Notes: generated by a model from the sequence alone, not told the origin. Counted from the stretch's first letter, positions 26,203 to 36,548 are shown. The stretch is 38,943 bases of DNA from Cupriavidus sp. UYMMa02A (GCA_001725945.1 LRMT01000129.1:1-38943); one strand, 5' to 3'. Translations and numbers: made by a program.

Positions 26203-28241
26203 ATGAAAAAATTTGCAGTCAAGGCAGGCGGCGCCGCGCTGGCGCTGGCTGCAGCCGGCGTGCTGCTGGCCGGTTTCGCCGCGGTGGTCAGCCTGCGGCA
26301 GCTTCCCCCCGTCGATGCCCTGCGCGAGTACCGCCCCGACGTGCCGTTGCGGATCTTCACCAGCGACAACGTGCAGATCGGCGAATTCGGCAGCGAGCAC
26401 CGCGAATTCATCGTCTTCGAGAAAATGCCGCGCCAGATGACGCAGGCGCTGCTCGCCGCCGAGGACGACCAGTTCTACGAGCACGACGGCATCGATATCC
26501 CGGGGCTCTTTCGCGCGGCGCTCGCCAACCTGGGCAGGGGTTATGCGCAGGGCGCCTCCACCATCACCATGCAGGTGGCGCGCAACTTCTACCTGTCGCG
26601 CGAGAAGACGCTCGCGCGCAAGTGGTACGAGATCCTGCTCGCCTGGCAGATCGACCGTACGCTGTCCAAGGACCGCATCCTCGAGCTGTACATGAACCAG
26701 GTCTACCTGGGCGAGCATGCGTACGGCTTCGGCAGCGCGGCCCACGCGTACTTCGGCAAGCCGCTGGACGGGCTTTCGCTGGCCGAGACCGCGATGCTCG
26801 CGGGGCTGCCCAAGGCGCCGTCGACGATGAACCCCGTCGTGAACTACACGCGCGCAAGCGCCGGCAGGAGTACGTGCTCGGACGGATGCTGGCGCTTGGC
26901 ATGATCAGCCAGGACCAGTACCGCGAAGCGCGGACCGCCACACTGGAAATCGCTCCCGACAGCGCCGGCCAGTTCGCGGGCCATGCCGAGTATGTCGCCG
27001 AGCTCGCGCGGAAGCTGGCCCGCGAACGGTTTGGCGATGACGCGTACACGCGCGGCCTGAATGTCTATACCACGGTGTCCTCGGTGCGGCAGACCATGGC
27101 CTATGACGCCGTGCGGCGTGGCATGGAGGCCTACGGGCGCCGCCATCGGACCGCCAGCGCAGACGGCAGCCCGCAGGCCGCACTGGTTTCGCTGGACGGC
27201 GACACCGGCGCGATCGAGGCCATGGTCGGCGGCACCGATTTCAGCACCAACCGCTTCAACCACGCCACGCAGGCGCTGCGCCAGCCCGGCTCGACCTTCA
27301 AGCCGTTCATCTACGCGGCAGCGCTGGAGCGTGGCATGTCGCCGGGCACGCTGATCAATGATGCCCCGCTCGACAACAGTTCGCGCTGGCAGCCTTCCAA
27401 TGACGACGGCCGCTTCCTGGGCGCGGTCACGGTGCGCCAGGCGCTGGCCGATTCGCGCAACCTGCCGGCCATCCGCACGCTGCAGAGCATCGGCATTCCC
27501 TACGCGGTGGAATTCGCCAGCCGCTTCGGCTTCTCGTCCAAGCGGATGCCGCGCTTCCTGCCCCTTGCGCTGGGCACCGGCACGACGTCGCCGCTGCGGC
27601 TGCGGCCGCCTATGCGGTATTCGCCAACCGCGGCCATCGCGTGGAGCCGTACCTGATCTCACGCATTACCGACAGCGAAGGCAATGTGCTATTCGCCGCC
27701 GACACGGCTACACAGCCGCCGCGCGTCATCAGCGAACGCAATGCCTTCGTCATGGACAGCCTGCTGCGCAGCGTCGTCGATGACGGCACCGGCGCCGGCG
27801 TACGCCGCTACGTGCGCCGCGACGATGTCGCCGGCAAGACCGGCACCACCAACGACGCGGCAGACGGCTGGTTCGCCGGCTATGCCGGCAACGTGGTCAC
27901 GGTGGCGTGGATGGGCTACGACGACAACCACAGCCTGGCGCCCGCGAGTTCGGCGCCACGACCGCGCTGCCGATCTGGGCGTCATACATGGAAGGCCGGC
28001 TGGCTGGCATGCCGGCTTCGACCCTGGACCACCGTCCGGCGTCGTGCGCAGCGGCGGCGACTGGATGTACGCGGAGTATGCCGACGGCAGGCAAGGCATC
28101 GCCTCGCTGGGCTTCCCCGCACCGCCGCCGCCCGCACCCGCGCACGATGACCCTGCCGCCTCGGTAACCAGTGAAGCTGTCGGCCTGACGGGCCAGCCCG
28201 CTGCGCCCGCCGCGAGTGCTGGCGACGGGCCAAGCCTGTAG
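26203..28241 (+). pseudogene. Class A penicillin-binding protein, PBP1A type (four frame breaks)
   Basis: Start MKKFAVKAGGAALALAAAGV has a membrane anchor. The glycosyltransferase domain carries the catalytic Glu in EDDQFYEHDGIDIPGLFRAA, QGASTITMQVARNFYLSREK and ILELYMNQVYLGEHAYGFGS. The transpeptidase domain has the SxxK Ser in RQPGSTFKPFIYAAALERGM, SxN as SRN, and KTG in DVAGKTGTTNDAADGWFAGY. One-base losses occur near 26855, 27597, 27950 and 28030; each is followed at once by a good continuation. Restored length is about 680 residues, shorter than the roughly 800 of the main PBP1A, with a Pro/Ala-rich tail. Polymerises and cross-links peptidoglycan in the periplasm. Four losses in 1.2 kb of a core gene point to sequence error. 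Confidence 0.85.
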
Positions 28242-28295
28242 GCACGATAGCCGGTAGCACCACCCTCCTCCAACTTACCCATAACAAGAGCAACA

Positions 28296-29554
28296 ATGTC
28301 GAGTATCAGCGCGGTATCGATCTGGTCGATCGCCGCCCTCACCACCGCCGGCGTGCTGGTGCGTCCGTTTCGCCTGCCCGAGGCATTCTGGGCCGTTGCC
28401 GGCGCGTGGTGCTCTGCCTTGGCGGGCTGCTGGCGGTGCCCGATGCACTGGCCGCCGTCATGCGCGGACTGGATGTCTACCTGTTCCTCGCCGGCATGAT
28501 GGTGATCTCCGAACTGGCCCGCAAGACCGGGTTGTTCGACCACGTGGCGGCGCTGGCCGTACGGCGCGCGCGCGGCTCCTCGCGCAGGCTGTTCCTGCTG
28601 GTCTATGGCTTCGGCACGCTGGTCACGGCGTTCATGTCGAACGATGCCACCGCCGTGGTGCTGACGCCCGCGGTGCTCGCCGCCACACGCGCGGCAAAGG
28701 TGAAGAATCCGCTGCCGCACCTGTTTGCATGCGCGTTCATCGCCAATGCGGCCAGCTTCGTGCTCCCGATTTCCAACCCCGCCAACCTCGTGATCTTCGG
28801 CACGCGCATGCCGGCGCTGGCCGGCTGGCTGGCGCAATTCGCGCTGCCGTCGCTGGTGGCCGTGGCGGCCACGCTGGCGGCTCTGTACTGGACCCAGCGC
28901 AAGGCACTGTCCGAGCGCATCGCCTGCGACGTGCCGGTGCCGCCGCTAAGCCTGCAGGCATGGCTGACGGCGCTTGGCATCGTGCTGACCGGGCTGGCGT
29001 TGCTGGTGGCATCGCTGCGCGGCAGCGACCTGGGCTGGCCCACCTTCGTGGCGGGCGCGGCCACGCTGCTGATAGTTTGCGCGACGCAGCGCGCCTTGCT
29101 CGGGCCGGCCTTGCGCGAGATTTCGTGGGGCGTATTGCCGATGGTGGCCGGGTTGTTCGTGATGGTGGCGGCGCTCGAGCACACCGGCGTCATCCACTGG
29201 CTGGCCGATATTGTCCGGGAAGCGTCGCAGCGTGACAGCCTGGCCGGGCTATGGGGCATCGGGACAGCGGTGGCGCTGGCAGGCAACGTTGCCAACAATC
29301 TGCCTGCCGGGCTGATCGCCTCGTCGGCGCTGGCGGCCGGTCATGCGTCCACTGCGGTGACGGGCGCGGTGCTGGTGGGCATCGATCTCGGCCCGAATCT
29401 CTCGGCCACCGGCTCGCTGGCGACTCTGCTGTGGCTGACCGCGCTACGCCGCGACGGGCATCTGGTTACCGCCGGCCAGTTCCTGCGGCTTGGCGCCATT
29501 GTCACGCCGGCAGCCATGGTGCCGACACTGGCCGTACTTGCCCTGGCGCGCTGA
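28296..29554 (+). pseudogene. ArsB/SLC13-type anion transporter (one frameshift)
   Basis: Start MSSISAVSIWSIAALTTAGV, then one base lost near 28408-28415. VVLCLGGLLAVPDALAAVMR and GLDVYLFLAGMMVISELARK continue. Ten to twelve hydrophobic helices are present. The anion-binding hairpin-type motif TAFMSNDATAVVLTPAVLAA occurs once, and its C-terminal counterpart is GNVANNLPAGLIASSALAAG with GIDLGPNLSATGSLATLLWL. This is the ArsB/NhaD/SLC13 (IT) superfamily pattern, closest to ArsB arsenite or citrate-type permeases. No arsR, arsC or arsH is nearby, so arsenite as substrate is unproven. The final residues end LAVLALAR. Restored length is about 420 residues, the family norm. Confidence 0.8.
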
Positions 29555-30030
29555 GCGCGGCGGAACTTGAAACCGCGTAGCTTCAGTCGCGGCTGTCGGA
29601 CCGGACCGCGCTGCCGGCGCGCTGCGACAGCGCCCCGTGCCAGCGCAGCAGCGGCGCATTTCGCGGGGCGCCGCTATGGTGTTCGACGACGCCCGCTTCC
29701 ATCGTGGGCTGGGGCAGCGGCACCGTGGCGACATGGAGCAACATCAGGCTGCTGCACGGAAACGCAATCGGCAAGATCACTGGCTGGTCCCTGGAAGATA
29801 CCCCGTCGGGCGAAAAACCGCTGCCGGGCCGCAGTGCGGTCGAAGCATTATGTGCGCTTGTCGGCCGGTTGCGTGACGGACTTGAGGCTTGTCATCAAGA
29901 ATTCACGGAGCCCGTCCGCGGAGTGCCGCGTCCGGCGCTAGCCGGGAACGCCGCAGGTTGTGAGGGTCGGACATCTGCCATATAGTGAAGTACGGCGCAC
30001 CAGCCCCCTCCTCCCTCGAAGCGGCACTCC
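29555..30030. other. Intergenic stretch with weak ORFs only
   Basis: About 475 bases between the transporter and the GTP cyclohydrolase. A minus-strand ORF (29583-29780, GTG start, 65 residues, MILPIAFPCSSLMLLHVATV) and an overlapping plus-strand ORF (29704-29985, 93 residues) both have acceptable codons, but neither shows a domain or a good ribosome site. At most one could be real. The last 70 bases before ATG 30031 probably hold the promoter of the cyclohydrolase. Confidence 0.35.
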
Positions 30031-30780
30031 ATGACAGACAAGGACGCGGCGCACCACGGCGCGAAGAACAAACCCGGCGACGCCGGTCCCATCCGGGGCG
30101 AGTCGAACGTATCCGACCGCATCCGCTCGCGCCTGCTGGCGGCCAGGGAGCGCTTTCATGCCAACGACAATATCGCCCGCTACATCGAGCCGGGCGAACT
30201 CGATGCGCTCCAGGAGGAAGTGCAGGCGCGCCTGGAAGACGTCCTGCGCGCGCTCGTGATCGATGTCGACCAGGATCACAACACGCAAGAGACGGCACGC
30301 CGCGTGGCCAAGATGTACCTGAAGGAAATCTTCGCGGGACGTTATGCAAAACCGCCGCCGGTGACGGAATTTCCCAACGTGGAGCAGCTCAGCGAGCTGA
30401 TGATCGTCGGGCCGATCCGCGTGCGCAGCGCGTGTTCGCACCATCTGTGCCCGATCATCGGCAAGCTCTGGGTGGGCGTGATGCCGAACCAGCATTCCAA
30501 CCTGATCGGCCTGTCCAAGTACGCGCGGCTGGCCGAGTGGATCATGTGCCGGCCGCAGATCCAGGAGGAGGCCGTGGCCCAGGTGGCCGACCTGCTGCAG
30601 GAGAAGATGAACCCCGACGGACTCGCCATCGTGATGGAGGCCGAGCACTTCTGCATGCACTGGCGCGGCGTGCGCGACACCGACGCCAAGATGACCAACA
30701 GCGTCATGCGCGGCTCCTTCCTGAAGGATGGCAGCCTGCGCCGCGAATTCCTCGCGCTGCTCAACCGCAACGGCAAATAG
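30031..30780 (+). CDS. folE: GTP cyclohydrolase I (FolE)
   Basis: 249 residues; the ribosome site before ATG 30031 is weak. The fold is clear. ALVIDVDQDHNTQETARRVA is the GTP-binding entry, VRSACSHHLCPIIGKLWVGV holds the Zn-ligand Cys and His, SNLIGLSKYARLAEWIMCRP is the central helix, and GLAIVMEAEHFCMHWRGVRD holds the second Zn Cys. It converts GTP to dihydroneopterin triphosphate, first step of folate and tetrahydropterin synthesis. The N-terminal 28 residues (DKDAAHHGAKNKPGDAGPIR) are a disordered extension. The sequence is a divergent FolE subgroup (CSHHLCPI rather than CEHHLLPF), perhaps a second FolE of the genome. The BLUF gene follows after 34 bases. Confidence 0.9.
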   Translation: MTDKDAAHHGAKNKPGDAGPIRGESNVSDRIRSRLLAARERFHANDNIARYIEPGELDALQEEVQARLEDVLRALVIDVDQDHNTQETARRVAKMYLKEIFAGRYAKPPPVTEFPNVEQLSELMIVGPIRVRSACSHHLCPIIGKLWVGVMPNQHSNLIGLSKYARLAEWIMCRPQIQEEAVAQVADLLQEKMNPDGLAIVMEAEHFCMHWRGVRDTDAKMTNSVMRGSFLKDGSLRREFLALLNRNGK

Positions 30781-30814
30781 CCGCCCATTCGCCCACTAAC
30801 CCGGAGCCGCCAGC

Positions 30815-31257
30815 ATGCTCGTCCGCCTGCTCTATGCCAGCCGCGCCCGCCAGGCGATCGACGCAGCCACGCTCGACGCCATCCTGGCCACCAGCCTGGA
30901 ACGCAATCCGCGCCATGGCATCACCGGCGTGCTGTGCCACGGCAACGGCGTCTTCCTGCAGGCGCTGGAAGGCGAGCGCCAGGAGGTGTCGAGGCTGTTC
31001 CAGGCCATCGCGCGCGATCCGCGCCACCATGACGTGGTGCTGCTGCACTACGAGGATATCTGCCAGCGCGATTTCGCCGGCTGGGCCATGGGCCACGTCA
31101 ATGCCGCGCGCATCAATACCGCCACCCTGCTGAAGTTCTCGCGCGCGCGGAGCTGGACCCGTTCAGCACCTCGGGCCAGGCGTCGCTGGCCCTGCTCAAG
31201 GAACTCAGCGCCGGTGCATCGGTGGTGGCGCGCGCTGCCGAACGCGGACGACCCTGA
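30815..31257 (+). pseudogene. Short BLUF blue-light sensor (one frameshift near the C-terminus)
   Basis: About 147 residues if restored. MLVRLLYASRARQAIDAATL has the photoactive Tyr (LLYAS). The second signature is HGITGVLCHGNGVFLQALEG with the conserved Gln (FLQALEG), and the Trp/Met loop is FAGWAMG. This is the FAD-binding BLUF fold that senses blue light. At about 31142 one base is lost, after LLKFSRAR. ELDPFSTSGQASLALLKELS with AGASVVARAAERGRP continues to the stop at 31255-31257. The photosensor core lies fully before the break. There is no effector domain, as in short BLUF proteins that act through a partner. The gene is 34 bases after folE on the same strand, so a shared transcript is likely. 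Confidence 0.82.
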
Positions 31258-31343
31258 TCCGGGCTGTACGCGGAGACTCACGACTGGGCGGCAAACTGCC
31301 GCCTGCCATGCATTCCTGCATTTTTCAGCGTTCCTGAAAACAC

Positions 31344-31372
31344 TTGCACACGCTTGCGTTCCGGGCTAAAGT
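31344..31372 (+). promoter_or_regulatory. Sigma-70-like promoter
   Basis: TTGCAC (31344-31349) and TAAAGT (31367-31372) are separated by 17 bases, the optimal spacing. The -35 matches TTGACA in 4 of 6 and the -10 matches TATAAT in 4 of 6. It points to the small ORF at 31386, with no larger gene downstream on this strand. It might drive a small RNA instead. Confidence 0.4.
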
Positions 31373-31385
31373 CGCGTTCGATTGT

Positions 31386-31478
31386 ATGCAAAATATGAAC
31401 ACAAAAACACGAGACACGCGGCAGGGACTTCGCGCCCAAATCGCCAAGCGGCGGGCCCTGCCGCCGCTTGAGCGCTGA
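31386..31478 (+). CDS. Possible 30-residue basic peptide
   Basis: ATG 31386 to TGA 31478 encodes MQNMNTKTRDTRQGLRAQIA then KRRALPPLER, a Lys/Arg-rich peptide, 14 bases after a promoter-like element. A hairpin (31446-31469) lies within its last codons. No clear ribosome site is seen. It may be a leader peptide, part of a small RNA or chance. Confidence 0.25.
   Translation: MQNMNTKTRDTRQGLRAQIAKRRALPPLER
31446..31469. terminator. GC-rich hairpin between convergent units
   Basis: AAGCGGCGG and CCGCCGCTT form a perfect 9-bp stem with a 6-base loop, 26 bases past the stop of the minus-strand gene at 31495. No T-run follows on either strand, so termination is only suggested by position. Confidence 0.4.
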
Positions 31479-31494
31479 CCGCTGATCGTCTCCG

Positions 31495-31749
31495 CTAGAC
31501 GGTCACCCGGCCAAACAGCCCGCACTCGAGATCGCTCTCGAATTCTTCGACCCACTCGGCGCCCGCGCCTGCCTCATAGGCGCTGCTGGCCTCCGTGCTG
31601 AGCCGGCGCACGCTGACGCGGCGCACCGCGTTGCCGTTCATCTCGTCGGTAATGTCAAAGTCGTCCGGGGGCATCCCCATCTGCCTGCATGCCTGTGCGA
31701 ACTGTTCCTGTTCCTCCTCGGAAAACTCGGAAAACGGTCTCGTAGCCAT
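31495..31749 (-). CDS. Small acidic protein of unknown function
   Basis: 84 residues from ATG 31749, with a strong CGGAGGATG ribosome site; upstream in-frame starts have none. It reads MATRPFSEFSEEEQEQFAQA, then CRQMGMPPDDFDITDEMNGN, AVRRVSVRRLSTEASSAYEA and FESDLECGLFGRVTV. The N-terminal helix and the acidic middle resemble small conserved proteins of Cupriavidus/Burkholderia, but I cannot name a family or function. There is no signal or membrane segment. It lies 135 bases downstream of a Zn-ribbon gene on the same strand, perhaps co-regulated. Confidence 0.75.
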   Translation of the reverse strand: MATRPFSEFSEEEQEQFAQACRQMGMPPDDFDITDEMNGNAVRRVSVRRLSTEASSAYEAGAGAEWVEEFESDLECGLFGRVTV

Positions 31750-31884
31750 GGCATCCTCCGTCAGGTCATGAGATCGCCGCATGCGCGCAGCGGGAGCGTG
31801 CGTCGCGCGGGAATGCGCCACGCAAAGGAAAACGCGCATGCCAGCGGCATGCATCAACTTACGGTGAGTTGTTATTTCGGGGGT

Positions 31885-32049
31885 TCAGCTCTTGCGCCCG
31901 GTCTTCGCCACGAAAGGCGTGGGCGCATGCTGCACCGTCTGGCTGCCGCACTTGGGACAACTGGGGTGTGCGGTCGCGTGCTCGGCCACATGCTCGGTAT
32001 GCTCGAACATGTGCCCGCACTTATCACAACGGTACTGGTAGACAGGCAT
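31885..32049 (-). CDS. FmdB-like zinc-ribbon protein
   Basis: 54 residues from ATG 32049, with a CGGAGGTGC ribosome site. MPVYQYRCDKCGHMFEHTEH is the standard FmdB/CxxC_CxxC_SSSS start, and PSCPKCGSQTVQHAPTPFVA completes the zinc ribbon (Cys8, Cys11 and the CPKC pair about 24 residues later). It probably binds one Zn ion and acts as a small regulatory or chaperone-like protein; members are named for amide-induced genes, but a general function is not known. The tail ends AKTGRKS, which is basic. Upstream GTG/ATG options (32073) have no ribosome site. Confidence 0.88.
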   Translation of the reverse strand: MPVYQYRCDKCGHMFEHTEHVAEHATAHPSCPKCGSQTVQHAPTPFVAKTGRKS

Positions 32050-32495
32050 GGGTGCACCTCCGGGGCGGCACACGTGCCGGCAGGCATCCTTCGTGTTGCC
32101 GAATTCATTCTAGGCGCGCGCGGCAAGGTGGCAAGCCCGATACTGCGGCAGCGCCGGGCACGCCACTTCAGAATTGCGCTACCTCAGCATTCGTGTTCGC
32201 AAACCAGGAAGTACGCTCAAAGGACCTGGGAATCTAGCCGAAATACGATTCAACGGCGCAAATAAGATAGCCAGAATGTCGGGGATTGTGGTGATGCAAT
32301 AGTCCGTATCAATCGGCACTTCCCGATTGACGTCCACAATTACCGAGATCCCCCTCAAATGTTTCTTGCGTGTAGGTCTTTTCCGGCGTCCGGGCGCCGC
32401 TCGCAACGCAGCACCCTCCCCCATCGCTCCTCGCCACGCCGTGCCACGACCGGCATGCGGCAGCGCGTCCCGGGCGCAAAGACCGGGGAGCGGAC
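32050..32495. promoter_or_regulatory. Regulatory region ahead of the RcsB-like gene, with an inverted repeat
   Basis: A 446-base gap, A/T-richer than the genes around it, between the divergent zinc-ribbon gene and the response regulator. TCAATCGG (32309-32316) and CCGATTGA (32323-32330) form perfect 8-base arms with a 6-base spacer, about 165 bases upstream of ATG 32496. This is a possible binding site for the regulator itself or another protein. No coding sequence is convincing here; the promoters cannot be placed with certainty. Confidence 0.5.
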
Positions 32496-33143
32496 ATGAA
32501 CCAGCATCTCGTGCGCGTTGCGTTGGCCGATGACCACCCGCTCGTCGTCACCGTGTTGCGCGACTGCCTGCAACGATCCGCCCGTTTCCATGTGGCGTGC
32601 GAATGCACCAGCGGTTCCGAGCTGGTCCATGCGCTCGACAGGCAGCCGGCCGACATCGTGATCACCGACTTCTGCATGGGCCACGGCGACGCCACGCTGG
32701 ATGGCTTCAACCTGCTGAACCGCCTGGCGCGGCGCCATCGCGACACGCGCATCGTCGTGGTCAGCGCCCAGTCGAACGCCGCCATCATCCGGCGCGCGGT
32801 GAAGCTCGGTGTGCGCGCCTTCGTCAGCAAGGAAGACGAGCTCGACGAGACCTTGCGCGCCTGCTTTCACGTGATGGCCAGCGACACCTGCTACTACTCG
32901 CCATCCGTGCGCGCCATCCTCGACAACGCGGCGATGGTCGATGCCCCGGCCACCGAGCTCACGCTGCGCGAACTCGAAGTGGTCAGGCTGTATGCACAGG
33001 GCATGCAGCTCAATGAAATCGCCGCCAAGCTCGGGCGCTCGGTCAGCACCATTTCTAGCCAGAAGACCGTGGCGATGCGCAAGCTTGGCGTGAACACCAA
33101 CACCGACCTGATCCGCTACGCCTACGAGCACGGGCTGATCTGA
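32496..33143 (+). CDS. RcsB-like response regulator (REC + LuxR HTH)
   Basis: 215 residues, intact. Receiver: acidic pocket ADDHP (11-15), phospho-acceptor Asp58 in IVITDFCMGHGD, Ser90 in VVVSAQ and Lys112 in FVSKEDE. The GHGDATLDG loop resembles RcsB/BvgA-type receivers. The HTH part, ELEVVRLYAQGMQLNEIAAK, then LGRSVSTISSQKTVAMRKLG, carries the TISSQK motif typical of RcsB. It controls unknown genes on phosphorylation. It is followed 6 bases later by the hybrid kinase gene, so they are one operon and very probably cognate partners (the kinase ends in an Hpt domain that can pass phosphate to this protein). The start is well placed after GGAGCGGAC. Confidence 0.9.
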   Translation: MNQHLVRVALADDHPLVVTVLRDCLQRSARFHVACECTSGSELVHALDRQPADIVITDFCMGHGDATLDGFNLLNRLARRHRDTRIVVVSAQSNAAIIRRAVKLGVRAFVSKEDELDETLRACFHVMASDTCYYSPSVRAILDNAAMVDAPATELTLRELEVVRLYAQGMQLNEIAAKLGRSVSTISSQKTVAMRKLGVNTNTDLIRYAYEHGLI

Positions 33144-33149
33144 GCGCCA

Positions 33150-36100
33150 ATGCAGCAGCTCTTCGACAGTACCCGCGTGTCACTGGCCAGCGCCTTCGAT
33201 GCGCTCGCGGACAATGCCCGGCGCAGCAGCATCTCTATTCGGCGACCATTGCCGTCCTGATCGCGCTGGTGGTGTTCGCCGGCATCGTGCTGGCCGCGCT
33301 GGAAACGGACAAGCATCTGAGCCGGCAACAAGGGCAGGTCGCCGGATTCGCGGCCGCAATCTCGCAACGCCTGCAAAGCGAGGCCGCCTTCCTGCGGCGC
33401 AGCGTGCTGAGCGTGCGCCGCTACCGCGAAGCCCGCGTGACGCAACTGCCCGATGCCGCCACGATCCAGTCCGTGCGCGCAAGCGGCGTGGCGCGCATTT
33501 CCGACAAGCTCGTCGGGCATGACTATTACCTGCTGGCAACGACGGCCACGCGGCAGGGCTGGGGCGCCGCCCTGCCCGCGCAACTTGCGCGCCTGCAACA
33601 GATTGCGCTGGGCACGCTGGCCACGCAGCAGGCGTTCGGCCTAGACCACTGGGTCTATGTCCTCGCGCTCGAGGACGACAGCGCGGCCATCCTGGCGCGG
33701 CAGCCGTCGGCCGCGCAGGCCACCGTGCCGATCCGGCCCGCAATGATCGCTACCCTCCGCGACACGATCACGCAGGCCCTGCTCGACCGCACCGGCCATG
33801 CGGTGCCACCGGGCGACGAGCAGGTCTGGGCCGGCCCGGTGCGCGACCCGCTGACGGGCACGATGGTCATGCTGAGCGTCGGCGCGGCCTATGCTGGCGA
33901 TACGCGACCGTACTGCTGGCGGCGTGCGTGCCGGTCGCAGACTTCCTGGCACAGATCGAGCGGCCGGGCGAAACTGCGCTGCTCGCGCTGTTCAATCCGG
34001 CCGACGAGTCCATCGACGTCGTCGGTCCCGCCTCGCTGATCGAGGGCCCGGCGGTCAGCGCCGTCATGGCACAGGCGCGCCGCCAGCCGCACAACGTGTT
34101 GCAGAACGTGTCGCTCTACAGGCGTCGCGGCGTGCTGATGGTGCAGCCGCTGCAGCCCGGCTTCGGCGCGCTGGTCTGCTTCCTGCCGTACGGCCTGCTG
34201 ATGCCGGCGCTCGCGCCCGGGCTCGCCGTGATCGTCGGCGTGGCGTTGCTGCTGATCGGCGCGATCGTCCTGAGCGCGCGCTACTGGGACCGTCAGCTGC
34301 TGCGCCGGACCCACTCGGAGGCAGCGCGCGCGCTCGAGAACGAGATCCTGAACCAGATCCTCGTCAGCGCCACGCCTGTCGGCCTGTGTATTGTCCGGCA
34401 GCGCGACTACGTGGTACTGACGTCCAACCAGCTCGCGCAGACGCTGTTGCGCCTCGATCAGGCCGATACCTTGCCGGCGCAGATGGCGGAGGCCTTCGAG
34501 CGCCATCCACCGGGCACGGAAGCCGGACAGCTTGCGCCGATCGCACGCTTTGCCGTCCCCGCCCCGGACGATGACGCTGCCGCCCGGCGCTACCTGCAGG
34601 TCACGTATGCGCCCGCGCGCTACCACGACGACAAGGTCCTGTTCTGCGCCGTGCAGGACGTCACCACGCAGCAGGCGCTGGAGCAGCAGCTACGTTCGGC
34701 GCAGCAGGCCACCGAGGCCATGATGCGCGCGCGTTCGAGCTTCTTCGCGGCCATGAGCCACGAAATCCGCACGCCGCTCAACGCGCTGATCGGCAACCTT
34801 GAGCTGCTCGCGCGCAGCCCCGGGCTGGAAAGCCACGCCCAGCGCCTGCAGGCGCTGGGCACCGCCGCAGACGGGTTGAGGCGCATCGTCAACGACATCC
34901 TCGACTTTTCAAAGATCGATGCCGGCAAGCTGCAACTGGTCAGCAAGCCGTTCCGGCTGGCCGAGGCGCTCGAGGGCCTGGCACTGACCTACGCGCCCAT
35001 GGCCACCGCACGCGGCATCCGCCTTCGCCTGCAACTGGCCCCCGGGACGGATCGGGAAGTGTGCGGGGACCGCATCCGGCTGATGCAGGTCGTCAATAAC
35101 CTGCTGAACAACGCCTTCAAGTTCACCACGAGCGGGCGCATCACGCTCAGCGGCAGCTACGGCACCGATGCACAGGGCCGCCACATGCTGACCTGCTGCG
35201 TCAGCGATTCGGGAATCGGCATGCCCGAGGCGCTGCTCGAACGCATCTTCCAGCCGTTCGTGCAGGGCGATGCCGTCGCCACCAGCCGCTATGGCGGCAC
35301 CGGCCTCGGCTTGTCGATCTGCGCGCGGCTTTGCGAGCTCATGGGTGGCAGCATTGGCGTGCAAAGCGTGCAGGACGTGGGCAGTGCCTTCACCATTGCC
35401 GTGCCATTGCCGCCCACCATCGACGATGCCGCAGCAGCCGCCGCATCCGATGGCGCGCCCGCCCCACGCGGCAGCGTGATGGTGCTCAGTCACGACACCA
35501 GGAGCGGCGAATGCATCGAGGCGTGGCTCGCGACTGCAGGCTGGCGAACCCACGTGCTGTCTTCGCTGACGGCTGCGCGCGAGCATCTGGAAAGCCACCG
35601 TCCGCAGGCGATCGTCGCCACCGAGGAGTTCCATCCCGACGCATTCGGCGCGCTGCACGAACTGAGCTCGGCGCCGGTGATCTGGCTGACGCCCGATGGT
35701 CCTCACCGGCCCAGGCGACGGGCCCCCGGTGTCGTCGAACTGACCAGCTTCAGCCATGACGCCTTGCTCGCCTGCCTCGAGTCCGCCGCCGCGGGCTTTC
35801 CTGACAACCGGGCCCTGCCGGCCACCGCCGGCGACGCAGACCGGGCAACTGTGCCGTCAACGTTGCCCGACGCGGCCGGGCTTATCGTCCTCGTCGCCGA
35901 GGACAATCCGCTGAACCAGACGCTGATCGGCGAGCAGTTGCGTGCCCTCGGCTGCCAGCCCATCATTGCGGGCAACGGCAAGCAGGCACTGGCGATCGCC
36001 GAATCGACGCATGTCGATGCCGTGCTGACCGACATCCACATGCCCGTCATGAACGGCCATGCCCTGCTCGATACACTGCGCGCCCTGCGCCCGGACCTGC

Positions 36101-36548
36101 CCGTGCTCGCCTTCAGTGCGCTGGCCCAGCAGGAGCAGGCCGAAGACTGGCAGCAGCGCGGCTTCAGCGGCTATATCACCAAGCCTGCGTCCTTGCATGA
36201 CCTGGGACAAGCGCTGCAGTCGCTGCGCGAGGCATCGACCGCATCCGCCAACCAGGAACGATACGCACGGCTGCTGCGCGAGCAACTGCAGACCGACCTG
36301 CCAGCGCTCGCGCAAATTTGTCGGCGAAGGATGTGAGTGCGCTGCAGGCATGGGCGCATCGCGCTGCGAGCGGCTTCAGGATCGTCGGGCAGGAAACGCT
36401 GCACGCCCACTGCCGGGAAGTCGAACAGATCTGCCTCGGCGAGCGCCACTGGAGTCCGGCCATTGCCGCGGCAGCCGATGCACTGCACGGCCTGGCATTG
36501 CGCTATGCCGCCGGCGATCTCCCGGTCACCGGAGCCGACCGGCCCTGA
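33150..36548 (+). pseudogene. Hybrid sensor kinase (HisKA-HATPase-pseudoREC-REC-Hpt), three frame breaks
   Basis: Membrane segments at TIAVLIALVVFAGIVLAALE and PGLAVIVGVALLLIGAIVLS flank a periplasmic sensor region of about 290 residues. Then come a PAS-like part, the phospho-acceptor His in FFAAMSHEIRTPLNALIGNL, an ATPase domain (NNLLNNAFKFTTSGRI, DSGIGMPEALLERIFQPF, GGTGLGLSI) and a degenerate receiver lacking the Asp (MVLSHDTRSGECIEAWLATA with IVATEEFHPD). A true receiver follows (VLVAEDNPLNQTLIGEQLRA, TDIHMPVMNG) and a C-terminal Hpt-like helical domain. One-base losses at about 33232 (CC), 33904 (CC) and 36316 (an A-run) interrupt it. Restored length is about 1,130 residues, RcsC/BvgS style. 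Confidence 0.88.
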
